In this document: positions 37,497-46,091 of the stretch, piece by piece
Layout of the letters: each line of letters begins with the position of its first letter
How positions within the stretch are numbered: position 1 is the first letter of the stretch
Source: Brachyspira pilosicoli
GTDB taxonomy: Bacteria; Spirochaetota; Brachyspiria; Brachyspirales; Brachyspiraceae
Length of the DNA stretch: 64,000 bases
NCBI RefSeq assembly: GCF_008016535.1
Contig: NZ_SAXY01000035.1
Coordinates: 1 to 64,000 of the forward strand
Reading direction: 5' to 3'
Position numbers and translations under genes: made by a program
The notes under the pieces: generated by a model
What the model saw: only the letters and a program-made list of their open reading frames with translations
Database searches by the model: none
Told to the model about the DNA's origin: nothing

Positions 37497-39101
37497 TTAT
37501 TCACTTATATAAGCATTTCTAAAATCATATATTGAAAAAATATCATATTTCACACCATTAAGTTTTTTACTCTGCATAACAGTAGATTTATCATAATATA
37601 TAGGAATAATAGCCATATCCTCCTGTATAAGTATACGTTCTGCATCATAAGCTGCTTTTATTCTTATATCTTCATTGGAATTAGTCATAGCAACATCAAC
37701 TAAATAATCATAAACTTCATTAGTATATCCACCGTCATTTCCTAAACCGTCAAGCTGAAAAAGTCTTAAATAACCAGTAGCTTGATTGTAAGCAACACTT
37801 GTACTAGCCTTAATCATTTGAAAACTTCCGTCTTTTATAGACTGCAAATAACTTGTTGGCTCTTCATATCTAAGTTTTAAATCTATACCTAAATTGTTTT
37901 TATACATATTTTGAATAGCTTCTGCCACAAATAATGAAGACGGATTAGTTGTTGTAATTAACTCTATTATAGAGAATTTTTTTATATCTCCATATCCTGC
38001 CTGAGCAAGAAGTTTTTTAGCTTCTTCAATATTTTTTTGATAATCGCTCTCTTTAAGAGAAAAATATTCAGGAGCATTATCTCTAAAATTATTAGTACCA
38101 TTCTTTACATTAATAGGAACAAAACCATTAGCTGCTACCCTTCCTCCTCCTAAAACATTATTTACTATATAATTTCTATCTATGCCAAGTGCTAATGCCC
38201 TCCTTACTAAAGGATCAGTAAAAGGTCTTCTCTTTAAGTTAACCATATAGTAAGCTATTGATGTTATGTCAACTTCTCTTCCTATCCCCTGCTCTATTAA
38301 AGAAGCTCTTTCATTTTCTGGTGCCTCTGGATAAAATAATATACTCTCAGCATAAATTGCCGCAACTGCAGTATTAACATCTTCTAAAAACTCAAAAGTA
38401 ATTTTTTCAGCCCTAACATTATCTTTATCCCAATAATAAGGATTTTTCTCCATTACTATTTTTACAGCTTTATCATATTTTGTAATTATATAAGGACCGT
38501 TTCCTATATAATGTTCTTTACTTAATTCCCAATCTTCTCCATAAGCTTCTATAATATCTTCTCTCACAGGAGAAGCAATATCACTAGCCATAGCCTCCTC
38601 AAAATAAGGAAGCGGTATATCAAGCTCTATTTTTAAAGTATAATCATCTAAAGCATAAACTCCTAATTTTTCTAATGGCTTCTCTCCCAACATTATAGAA
38701 TGTGCATTTTTTATTATATCAAAGCCCAAAGAAAATGGAGAAGCCACTTTAGGATCTATCAATCTTCTTAAAGTGTATACAAAATCATTTGCTGTTAATC
38801 TCTTTCCGTCAGACCATTTAGCATTTTCTCTCAAATGAAATATATAAACTGTATTATTACTCATAGCTTCCCAGCTTTCAGCAAGTGCAGGAATTATAGT
38901 ACCGTCTTCATCTCTTTTAGTAAGGGTTTCAAAAGCATGTGTTATGTAAACTGCTGTATTTATGCCTTTTGCAAATGCTGGGTCTAAACTGCTTGGCATT
39001 CCTCCTACTGATACCACTATTCCTTCATTAGATGACTTACTATTAGAACATGATAATAAAAATATATTTGCAAGCAAAATTATTATAACTTTCTTTATCA
39101 T
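37497..39101 (-). CDS. Oligopeptide ABC transporter substrate-binding lipoprotein (OppA-like)
   Basis: A 534-residue SBP_bac_5 family protein. The signal peptide ends in a lipobox (LANIFLLSCSNSK), so the mature Cys18 is lipid-anchored on the outer face of the inner membrane. Family pattern: GGMPSSLDPAFAKG near residue 32, ALAESWEAMSNNTVYIFHLRE, AKWSDGKRLTANDFVYTLRR, and YIGNGPYII. It should deliver oligopeptides or similar ligands to a permease, but no permease or ATPase gene is adjacent. It is an orphan binding protein lying between two copies of the yqeB-tail duplication, which suggests the gene arrived or moved as a block. Confidence 0.9.
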   Translation of the reverse strand: MIKKVIIILLANIFLLSCSNSKSSNEGIVVSVGGMPSSLDPAFAKGINTAVYITHAFETLTKRDEDGTIIPALAESWEAMSNNTVYIFHLRENAKWSDGKRLTANDFVYTLRRLIDPKVASPFSLGFDIIKNAHSIMLGEKPLEKLGVYALDDYTLKIELDIPLPYFEEAMASDIASPVREDIIEAYGEDWELSKEHYIGNGPYIITKYDKAVKIVMEKNPYYWDKDNVRAEKITFEFLEDVNTAVAAIYAESILFYPEAPENERASLIEQGIGREVDITSIAYYMVNLKRRPFTDPLVRRALALGIDRNYIVNNVLGGGRVAANGFVPINVKNGTNNFRDNAPEYFSLKESDYQKNIEEAKKLLAQAGYGDIKKFSIIELITTTNPSSLFVAEAIQNMYKNNLGIDLKLRYEEPTSYLQSIKDGSFQMIKASTSVAYNQATGYLRLFQLDGLGNDGGYTNEVYDYLVDVAMTNSNEDIRIKAAYDAERILIQEDMAIIPIYYDKSTVMQSKKLNGVKYDIFSIYDFRNAYISE

Positions 39102-39313
39102 ATTATTCTCTTTATACTATATATACTATTAATATTACTTTATTTAATTTTTAAAATATAATAACCAAATATATAATTATGTCAACTATGTTATGTTAAT
39201 TAAATTTTTCGCACGGTAAGCAGATTTAAAAATATAAATGTGTAATTTTTATTAATTGACATACTAAATAATAAAAATAAATCGTGCGTACTATAAAATT
39301 TTAAACTTAATAA

Positions 39314-39366
39314 AAACTTGGGCTAAGCTGTGCTTACTGCTATGATGTATTTATATAAAAACAATT
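39314..39366 (+). pseudogene. Duplicated 3' end of yqeB
   Basis: Seventeen codons corresponding to the C-terminus of YqeB (NLG, then AVLTAMMYLY), with GGA changed to the stop TAA in the middle and a slightly different end. No start exists; it is a scar, not a gene. Confidence 0.85.
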
Positions 39367-39434
39367 AATTTCAAATTATAGATTTTTTATTAAATTAAAA
39401 AATTTTGTATATTTTTTATTGTTCTTTTTCCCGC
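39314..39434 (+). repeat. Copy 2 of the yqeB-tail duplication
   Basis: Matches 36884-36996 closely, including the shared AATTAATTTCAAATTATAGA and the CCCGC end point, after which the two copies diverge. Of the gene-free stretch 39102-39654, the first 200 bases show only AT-rich DNA with a GCACGGTAAGC fragment that echoes 37020-37026. Confidence 0.9.
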
Positions 39435-39595
39435 AGCAAAAAGAACCAAAAAATGCATATATTTTATGCTTTATATATTTGGAATATGTATTAAGTGTAA
39501 GGTAATACCTCCATTTTAGTTAGAAAAAATGCAGTCCTTTTGCTTCTTTGGGTCACCAAAAGAAGTGGGGGTTCGGGGGCTAGTCCCCGAAAATA
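39405..39595. repeat. Hairpin repeats B and A upstream of the mrr stop
   Basis: A minimal type B copy at 39418-39450 is a simple hairpin (GTTCTTTTT, loop CCCGCAGC, AAAAAGAAC) without the GC-rich inserts seen elsewhere. Type A follows at 39528-39592 (AATGCAGTCCTTTTGCTTC, the CTTCTTT/AAAGAAG inverted repeat, and a second hairpin GGGGGCTAGTCCCC). Confidence 0.8.
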
Positions 39596-39654
39596 ATAAA
39601 AAGATAAAAAAGTAATTTTTGATAAAATACAAACCTTTAGTATATAAATAATTT

Positions 39655-40539
39655 TTAAATAATAATATCATATATATTTCTTGTTTCTAATACTTTTACT
39701 CCAACCTCGTATTCACGCATGTATTTAGCAAGCTTATATCCGTTTATAAGAATTATTTTTATGTCTTTTAACTCTTCTACAACCTTCTTTGCTTGGGGAG
39801 TATAATCTGAAGTGGTAATAAAAATTCCTCTGCTTATGCCATTAACATTTTTAAGACCATGTGCAAATTTTGTTATTTCTGTGTCATTAACTTTATTATT
39901 TTCTCTGTAGCATTTACATTGTACGCCCACTATATCAAAACCAAATTTATCCATAGTAAGTGTTCCGTCAATTCCCCTATCGCTGCTTCCGCCTGTTCTA
40001 TATTTTTTACCATAGCCCATTTTCTCAAGCAAATCTAAACATATATTTTCAAACCTTGTTCCCTTATCAACACTGCTCTCACCCATTAGCTGCAATCTGT
40101 CTAATATATCTTTTTCCACACCCTCATAATATTCTTCAATACTCTTTTCAACCTCGCTTCTGTTTTCATCTTCTTCTATGTCATCATCATCATTATCATG
40201 GCTTTTGCTGTTTTCTAAATATGGAGTTTTTTCTTTTAGAGTTTTGAAATCAAAGTTTGGGTTTTCTTCGTAGAACTTTTTTCCGAAATCAGTAATTATA
40301 TATTTGCCTCTATCTACATTTTCTAAAAGTTCTGCTTTTTTTAAATAAAATAAAGACCAATGCACTCTATCTTTAAATTTATAATTTCCATTTTTATGTA
40401 ATAAATTAAAATCTTCATCTGAAGTATTAGTATAATCTTTTACAATATTAAAAATATAGTTTATATCAATAGGTTCTGTTGCATTATACAAACATTTAAG
40501 AACATATTTATCATAATCTCTGTATTTCAAAAGCGCCAT
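39655..40539 (-). CDS. Mrr-like restriction endonuclease
   Basis: A 294-residue protein. Residues 1 to about 95 form a winged-helix Mrr N-terminal-type DNA-recognition domain; a very acidic linker (DDDDIEEDENR) follows. Residues about 160-285 are the Mrr catalytic PD-(D/E)XK domain: a Glu in GTRFENICLDLLEKMGYG, the Asp of SSDRGIDG, and Q-C-K of VGVQCKCYRE, then GIFITTSDYTPQAKK. Mrr-type enzymes typically cut modified DNA, so this may be a solitary type IV restriction system against foreign methylated DNA. No methylase is adjacent; one is at 59865. It lies in the repeat-rich accessory stretch. Confidence 0.88.
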   Translation of the reverse strand: MALLKYRDYDKYVLKCLYNATEPIDINYIFNIVKDYTNTSDEDFNLLHKNGNYKFKDRVHWSLFYLKKAELLENVDRGKYIITDFGKKFYEENPNFDFKTLKEKTPYLENSKSHDNDDDDIEEDENRSEVEKSIEEYYEGVEKDILDRLQLMGESSVDKGTRFENICLDLLEKMGYGKKYRTGGSSDRGIDGTLTMDKFGFDIVGVQCKCYRENNKVNDTEITKFAHGLKNVNGISRGIFITTSDYTPQAKKVVEELKDIKIILINGYKLAKYMREYEVGVKVLETRNIYDIII

Positions 40540-40714
40540 AATATATACTCCGAAAGCATTATTAAAAAATCATACTTCAACAATCAATTTTTTACAAGAT
40601 AATAATTTTTTTAACAAAACTTCAAAAACATATTCTTTATTTTTTCACATTAACAAATTTATTTTTTCTGCATAAATGATATAATTAATTATTAAATAAA
40701 AAGGACTTATTAAT

Positions 40715-41536
40715 ATGCTTGTAGATTATCATGTACATACAGAGTTTAGTGATGATTCTAACTATCCATTAGAAGATGTTATAAAAGATGCTATCAAACT
40801 AAACATAAATGATATTTGCATCACAGACCATGTAGACTATGGCATAAAAAAAGATTGGGATGAAATAGAAATAAAAGATAAAGATACAATTACAAATGTT
40901 AATTATCCAAAATATATAGAAGATATTAACAAAATGAAAGAAAAATATTCAAAACAAATTGATATAAAAACAGGGCTTGAATGCGGAATACAAACTTCTA
41001 CTATTCAAAAATACGAAGAACTTTTAAAAAAATATGATTTTGATTTTATTATATTTTCTGTTCATCAGGTAGACAATAAAGAATTTTGGACGCAGGATTT
41101 TCAAAAAGATAAAACACAAAAAGAATATAATGAAGCATATTATAAAGAAATACTTGAAGTTGTAAAAAAAATTAAAAATTATTCTGTATTAGGGCATTTA
41201 GATTTAATTATTCGCTATGACAAAAAAGGAATATAACCATTTGAAAAAGTAAAACCTATTGTAGAAGAGATACTAAAGATAGTGATAGAAGACGGCAAAG
41301 GAATAGAATTAAATACTTCTTATACTAGATATGGTTTAAAAGATACAACACATTCTGTTGATATATTAAAACTCTATCATAAATTAGGAGGAAATATTAT
41401 AACTATAGGAAGTGACAGCCATCAGCCTTCTCACTTATGTTTTAATATCAATGAAGCAAAAGAAATATTAAAAAATATAGGCTTTAAACAATTTTGTACT
41501 TACAGTAAAATGATACCACAGTTTCATGATTTATAA
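40715..41536 (+). pseudogene. PHP-domain histidinol-phosphatase-like gene with in-frame stop
   Basis: The first 173 codons (MLVDYHVHTEFSDDSNYP, CITDHVDYG, ECGIQ) and the following frame (GKGIELNTSYTRYG, TIGSDSHQPS) together make one complete HisK/HisJ-type PHP phosphatase of about 273 residues. They are in the same frame and separated only by a TAA at 41234-41236 (reading KKG-I-stop-PFEKVKP). The metal-binding H-x-H and the later S-D-S-H are intact. A single base change would restore the gene. Inactive gene, stop readthrough or a sequencing error cannot be told apart here. Confidence 0.8.
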
Positions 41537-41618
41537 ATAATTATTAAAAAATATTAATATAACTTTCTTACAATAAATTAACTATAAAATTAAAAGTTTA
41601 ATTATAATAACTTACTTT

Positions 41619-42533
41619 CTATTTTCTTTGAGTTCTTTGAGCTTTTTTTAAAATACTTACAATTTTTCTAAGTTTAAGATGTTCTGCTATATCTAAAGCA
41701 GTATCTCCATAATCATTTTCTATATTTATATCGGCTCCTTTTTCTACTAGAAATTTAACATATGGTTCAGCAAACCTTGAGCCATATGATGAACAAGCCC
41801 AAATTAAAGAAGTGTATCCATTATAATCTTTTGCATTAATATCTGCCCCTTTTTCTAATAAAACTTCAGCTAATTTTATACGATATTCCTGAAAACTTTT
41901 ATTATTAAAATTACCTTCACCCATGCCAAGATATATCAAAGGAGTATATTCTCGTTTATTCTTTATGTTTACATCAGCACCTTGCTCTATTAAAAAATTA
42001 GCTATTTCAAAGTCTAGTATATCAATACTGCCTTCATCTAAAGTATCAAGAGTTTTATTTAAAGCTGTGTCTCCTTCATTATCTTGGGCATTTATATTGG
42101 CATTTTTTGAAACTAAATATTTTATTACATCTATATTTCTTTCATGACTATACTCACATGCTGATATTAAAGCAGTACTTCCTCCTTTATAAAAGTTTAC
42201 ATCAGCACCATTTTTTAATAAAAATTCAACCATTTCATAATTTGTATTTCTAGCAGTATACATTAATGCTGTAGCACCTGCTTTATCTTGAATATTGACA
42301 TCAGTACCTTCTTCTATGAGCAGTTTTGCTATATCATCATATCCGCTTACAGAAGCATTTATTAAAGCCGTTCTATTATAAGAATCTAATGCATTACAGT
42401 TTGCACCTTGCTCTAAATATGATTTAACTTTTTTTATATTATTATTTTCTACAGCGGAAAATAACGATTCATCTAAAGTTTTGGAATATAAAAGAATATT
42501 AAACAAGAATAATATAATAAATACTTTTTTCAT
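41619..42533 (-). CDS. Exported ankyrin-repeat protein, about eight repeats
   Basis: A 304-residue protein from the ATG at 42533, preceded by GGGGGT; the longer frame to 42620 runs into the IS element's target site. A signal peptide (MKKVFIILFLFNILLYSKT) is followed by about eight ankyrin repeats (for example NRTALINASVSGYDDIAKLL, DNEGDTALNK), some with insertions. It probably sits in the periplasm. It is a distant relative of the ankyrin protein at 3314. Its promoter region carries an IS481-like insertion 58 bases upstream of the start, which may change its expression. Confidence 0.88.
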   Translation of the reverse strand: MKKVFIILFLFNILLYSKTLDESLFSAVENNNIKKVKSYLEQGANCNALDSYNRTALINASVSGYDDIAKLLIEEGTDVNIQDKAGATALMYTARNTNYEMVEFLLKNGADVNFYKGGSTALISACEYSHERNIDVIKYLVSKNANINAQDNEGDTALNKTLDTLDEGSIDILDFEIANFLIEQGADVNIKNKREYTPLIYLGMGEGNFNNKSFQEYRIKLAEVLLEKGADINAKDYNGYTSLIWACSSYGSRFAEPYVKFLVEKGADINIENDYGDTALDIAEHLKLRKIVSILKKAQRTQRK

Positions 42534-42590
42534 ATATACCCCCATATATACAATTTGATTATATATTACAAAATATTCACAGTCAATATA

Positions 42591-42607
42591 ATCATAATTC
42601 TTTAATT
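42591..42607 (+). repeat. Target-site duplication, left copy
   Basis: ATCATAATTCTTTAATT is repeated exactly at 43632-43648 on the other side of the insertion element. Confidence 0.85.
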
Positions 42608-43631
42608 GTTTAGGAGCCATAGATATTGCACGTTTTTTTAGTTTAAAAAAAGCAGGTATTCCTTATAATTTAATTAATTAAAATAAAACAAAAGGAATAC
42701 CTATGAAAGAATATACTTCAAATCAAAGAAAAAAGATAGTTCTAAAAATCAATAAAGTTAAGAATAAAGAAGTATTAGCTTTAAAATATAAGATTAGTAT
42801 TAGAACATATTATTATTGGAAAACACAATTAGAAACTTATTCTATTATAAAACCTAAATCTACTGCACCTAAAACTAATAAAAATAAATTGAAAAATAAA
42901 AAGATTATTAAAAGAATAATTGAAATAAGAAAATTATATGGTTATGGTAAATTAAAAATAAAAAAACAATTAGAGTTAGAAGACATTAAAGTAGGAACAA
43001 CAGCTATAGAAACTGTCCTAAAAGAAAATAATTTGTATAGGAGCAAAAAGAAAAAAATTAATAGAAAGCATAAAGGAAAACATGCGATTTATATCAAGGA
43101 GGCAGGGGAAAAGGTACAAATAGATGTCAAATATGCTTTTTTGGTGAAATACGCTATTATCAGTTTACTGCTGTAGATGTAGCTACAAGAATGAGCTTTA
43201 GATATTTATACGATGAAAAAAGTCCATACAGTACCATTGATTTTATGAAACGGCTTATAGATTATTTTCCTTTTAGAATACATTGTATTCAAAGCGATAA
43301 TGGTACAGAATTTACTTACCGTAAACATTCATTTAATACTGAACACCCATTAGATATATTTTGTAAGAAAAACTATATTAAAAGGGTTTATAGTCCAATT
43401 GCATCACCTTGGTATAATGGCGTAGTAGAGAGTACACAAGGACAAGACCAAAAAGAATTTTATGATTTTTGTACTAAAGAATTAACCTTAAAGAAAGCAA
43501 ATAAAAACATACAAAAATATAATCATTTTTGGAATTATAAACGAATACATTCTGCTTTAAATTATGATACACCTATGCTATACTTTTATAAATTAAGGAA
43601 TTCCTAACTGCAATATGTTTGGCTCCCGTGC
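42608..43631 (+). mobile_element. IS481-like insertion sequence, 1024 bp, frameshifted
   Basis: The element lies between exact 17-base direct repeats (42591-42607 and 43632-43648). Imperfect terminal inverted repeats start five bases inside: GGAGCCATAGATATTGCA at 42613-42630 and its counterpart at 43626-43609, 16 of 18 matching. Inside is one DDE transposase reading frame broken by a 1-base shift. It sits between the divergent ankyrin and hydantoinase genes, so it separates both from their original upstream DNA. Confidence 0.85.
42703..43607 (+). pseudogene. Transposase of the IS481-like element, frameshifted
   Basis: The first frame (42703-43176) gives a helix-turn-helix region (ALKYKISIRTYYYWK), a G-Y-G-K-L-K-I-K-K segment and the first catalytic Asp in KVQIDVKYAF. 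After the T6 run at about 43137-43142 the protein continues in another frame as YYQFTAVDVATRMSFRYLYD, the second Asp in IQSDNGTEF, and a Glu in WYNGVVESTQGQDQKEF. One missing T explains the shift; a -1 slip on T-TTT-TTG would also restore it. The layout (HTH, then an rve-type DDE core) fits IS481/IS3 transposases, about 300 residues when joined. Confidence 0.85.
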
Positions 43632-43648
43632 ATCATAATTCTTTAATT
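43632..43648 (+). repeat. Target-site duplication, right copy
   Basis: Exact second copy of the 17-base sequence at 42591-42607. Confidence 0.85.
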
Positions 43649-43729
43649 TCTATAATATATTAATTTATAAATTGATATTAATAAAATTTTTATTATAATT
43701 AAATTGTTATTTTATTATAGGGAAGTGCT

Positions 43730-45166
43730 ATGAAAATTATTATAAAAAATGGTACTATAGTTAATGCTTCAGAAACTTATAAGGCTGATATATTAATAGA
43801 AGATGAAAAAATATCTAAAATAGGTGCTGATTTAAAATGCGACGGGGCAGAAATAATTGATGCTTCAGGCAAATATGTAATGCCCGGAGGAATTGATGTT
43901 CATACGCATATGGATATAGATGTAGGAATTGGAAGAGCTGTTGATGATTTCTACACTGGAACAGTTGCTGCTGCTTGCGGAGGCACTACTACTATAGTTG
44001 ATCATATGGGCTTTGGACCTAAAGACTGTGATGTGTTTCATCAATTAAAATATTATCATACTCTTGCTGACAAAAAGGCTGTTATTGATTATAGTTTTCA
44101 CGGAGTTTTACAGCATGTCGATGAAGATGTTCTTAATGGGCTTGAAGTATTAGCAAAAGAGGAAGGTTTGCAAAGTACAAAATTATATTTAACTTACAAT
44201 TACAAAATAGAAGATGATAATGTTGTGCGTGTACTTAAAAAAATGAAAGAGCTTAATGGAGTTTCTGCTTTTCATGCTGAGAATCATTATGTAGTAGAAT
44301 ATTTAAAAAAGAAATTTGTTGAAGAGGGAAAAACTTCTGCGCATTATCACCCTATAAGCAGACCTTCTGAAGCAGAAGCAGAGGCAGTTAATAGGATTAT
44401 ACATTTATCTGTTATAGCGGGAAATGCTCCTGTATATATAGTTCATACTTCTGCAGCAAAAAGTGTTGATGAGATAGTTAATGCTAGGGCTTTGGGACAC
44501 AAAAATATTTTTTCAGAAACTTGTCCTCAATATTTAGTTTTAACTGATAAAGAATATGACAGAGAAGACGGACTTAAATTTGTAATGTCTCCTCCATTAA
44601 GAAAACAGGAAGACTGCAACAGATTATGGAAAGCTATTGCAGACGGACATATTCAAGTAATAGCCACAGACCATTGTCCTTTTAACTATGAAACAGATAA
44701 AATAAAAGGAAAAGATAATTTCACTAAATGCCCTAATGGTGCGGGGGGAGTTGAAGAGAGATATCCTTTAATATTCTCTGAAGGCGTTATGAAAGGAAGA
44801 ATTAGCATAAATAAATTCGTTGAAACTTTATGTTATAATCCTGCTTTAATATATGGGCTTTATCCAGAGAAAGGAGCAATTATTCCGAATGCCGATGCTG
44901 ATATCACTATAATAGACCCTAACAAAAAATCTGTTATAACAAAATCAAATATGCATGGGGCTTGTGATTATACCGCTTATGAAGGAATTGAGCTTTTATG
45001 CTCTATTGATACAGTTATATCAAGAGGACAAATTGTCTGCAAAAATAATAAGTTTGTAGGCAGTAAAGGACATGGAAAATTTATAAAAAGAAAAACTTTA
45101 GATAAATATGCTGATTTTAGTAAGCATTTTAAATTGGGTGATTATGTGGATATTGACTGTAACTAA
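43730..45166 (+). CDS. hyuA: Dihydropyrimidinase/hydantoinase (HyuA type)
   Basis: A 478-residue cyclic-amidohydrolase. Zn ligands: GIDVHTHMDIDVG (H-x-H near residue 60), the position of the carbamylated lysine in STKLYLTYNYK near 150, a His in FHAENH near 183, VHTSAAKS near 240, and the Asp of IATDHCPFN near 318. It opens hydantoin, dihydropyrimidine or related rings; in E. coli the homologue hyuA (ygeZ) lies within the ygeW-ygfK cluster, so here it probably serves the same purine pathway although 7 kb away. A GGGAAG site stands before the ATG. An IS element lies about 80 bases upstream of the start, and a terminator follows. Confidence 0.93.
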   Translation: MKIIIKNGTIVNASETYKADILIEDEKISKIGADLKCDGAEIIDASGKYVMPGGIDVHTHMDIDVGIGRAVDDFYTGTVAAACGGTTTIVDHMGFGPKDCDVFHQLKYYHTLADKKAVIDYSFHGVLQHVDEDVLNGLEVLAKEEGLQSTKLYLTYNYKIEDDNVVRVLKKMKELNGVSAFHAENHYVVEYLKKKFVEEGKTSAHYHPISRPSEAEAEAVNRIIHLSVIAGNAPVYIVHTSAAKSVDEIVNARALGHKNIFSETCPQYLVLTDKEYDREDGLKFVMSPPLRKQEDCNRLWKAIADGHIQVIATDHCPFNYETDKIKGKDNFTKCPNGAGGVEERYPLIFSEGVMKGRISINKFVETLCYNPALIYGLYPEKGAIIPNADADITIIDPNKKSVITKSNMHGACDYTAYEGIELLCSIDTVISRGQIVCKNNKFVGSKGHGKFIKRKTLDKYADFSKHFKLGDYVDIDCN

Positions 45167-45182
45167 AAAACTATAAATTAAT

Positions 45183-45214
45183 AGCAGTTATTATATTTTA
45201 ATAGCTGCTTTTTT
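45183..45214 (+). terminator. Terminator of hyuA
   Basis: An 11-bp stem with one G-T pair (45183-45193 with 45199-45209), a 5-base loop and six Ts, 17 bases after the stop. Confidence 0.85.
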
Positions 45215-45260
45215 ATATTAATCTAATAATAATTTTTTTAATATAATATAAAAATTAATT

Positions 45261-45875
45261 TTATTTAAAATGTTTTTTTCCTAATTGCCATATATATTTA
45301 TCTATTTGCTTAAGACAATAATCATTTAATTTATAAAATTTAATAAACTCAAAAAGTATATTTTTTAACTTACAGTATTCTTTTAAATCTTTATTTTGAA
45401 AGTTGTAAAACTTATCTTTATCTCTAAAATATATAAGTACAGCATCAACATATTTATCATATATTGGATAATATGCAGGTTTATGATGAGAACAATATTT
45501 AGAAGCAAATGAATAAAAATTTTTTTCTTTATCTTTTATTTTTACTTTTTTTATATCATCTACTAAAGTTATATCTCCAATATTTAATCTTTCATCTATA
45601 GAACTTTTATTTTCTATATGATTCAAACTTTCTATATGTTTAGCAACTTCAAAAATACTATATATATTTGTACTATAAAAATCATTTAAAGCAACTGTTT
45701 TTAGTAATATATTTTCTATACTTTTATTATCAGGGCATAATTCAAAAAATAATTTATTTAAAGCTTTTTCCTGATAATTATAACTTTCTAATTTATACCA
45801 CTTTGCTAAATAATATTCAATCTGTTCAATGGATGGTAGTGGCGGTGGTTTTGTAATATCTTTTAATTTTAGCAT
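45261..45875 (-). CDS. Hypothetical protein with a conserved YSFASKYCSHHKP block
   Basis: A 204-residue, probably soluble, mostly helical protein. I do not recognise a characterised family. The central motif (YSFASKYCSHHKPAYYPIYDKYVDAVL near residues 123-149, here quoted only in part: FASKYCSHHKP, YPIYDKYV) is a pattern I have seen in uncharacterised proteins of many bacteria. A His/Cys/Asp-rich motif could bind metal or nucleic acid, which is speculation. It begins at an ATG with a weak ribosome site and lies alone between two terminators. Confidence 0.65.
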   Translation of the reverse strand: MLKLKDITKPPPLPSIEQIEYYLAKWYKLESYNYQEKALNKLFFELCPDNKSIENILLKTVALNDFYSTNIYSIFEVAKHIESLNHIENKSSIDERLNIGDITLVDDIKKVKIKDKEKNFYSFASKYCSHHKPAYYPIYDKYVDAVLIYFRDKDKFYNFQNKDLKEYCKLKNILFEFIKFYKLNDYCLKQIDKYIWQLGKKHFK

Positions 45876-45994
45876 AACATAAAACTTTAATTAAAACACA
45901 GTTAATTTAATCTCAATAAATAATATATATAAAATAGTATAATATGAATTATAAAAAAAGATAGTAAAAAATACTAATAAACTTAAAAATAAAT

Positions 45995-46030
45995 AAGAGC
46001 ATTGATAACAATTATGCTGTCAATGCTCTT
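45995..46030 (-). terminator. Terminator of the 46092-47195 gene
   Basis: A perfect 11-bp stem (45995-46005 with 46020-46030) with a 14-base loop; T-rich sequence follows on the minus strand. Confidence 0.8.
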
Positions 46031-46091
46031 CTATAAAAAATTATTATAAATATGTAGCATAAACAATGGTTAAATGCTAAACATAAAATAT

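Noticed and set aside
41234-41236. Selenocysteine codon in the PHP gene
   Set aside because: The in-frame stop is TAA, not TGA. The selenium link in this window is a cofactor of molybdenum enzymes, not selenocysteine.
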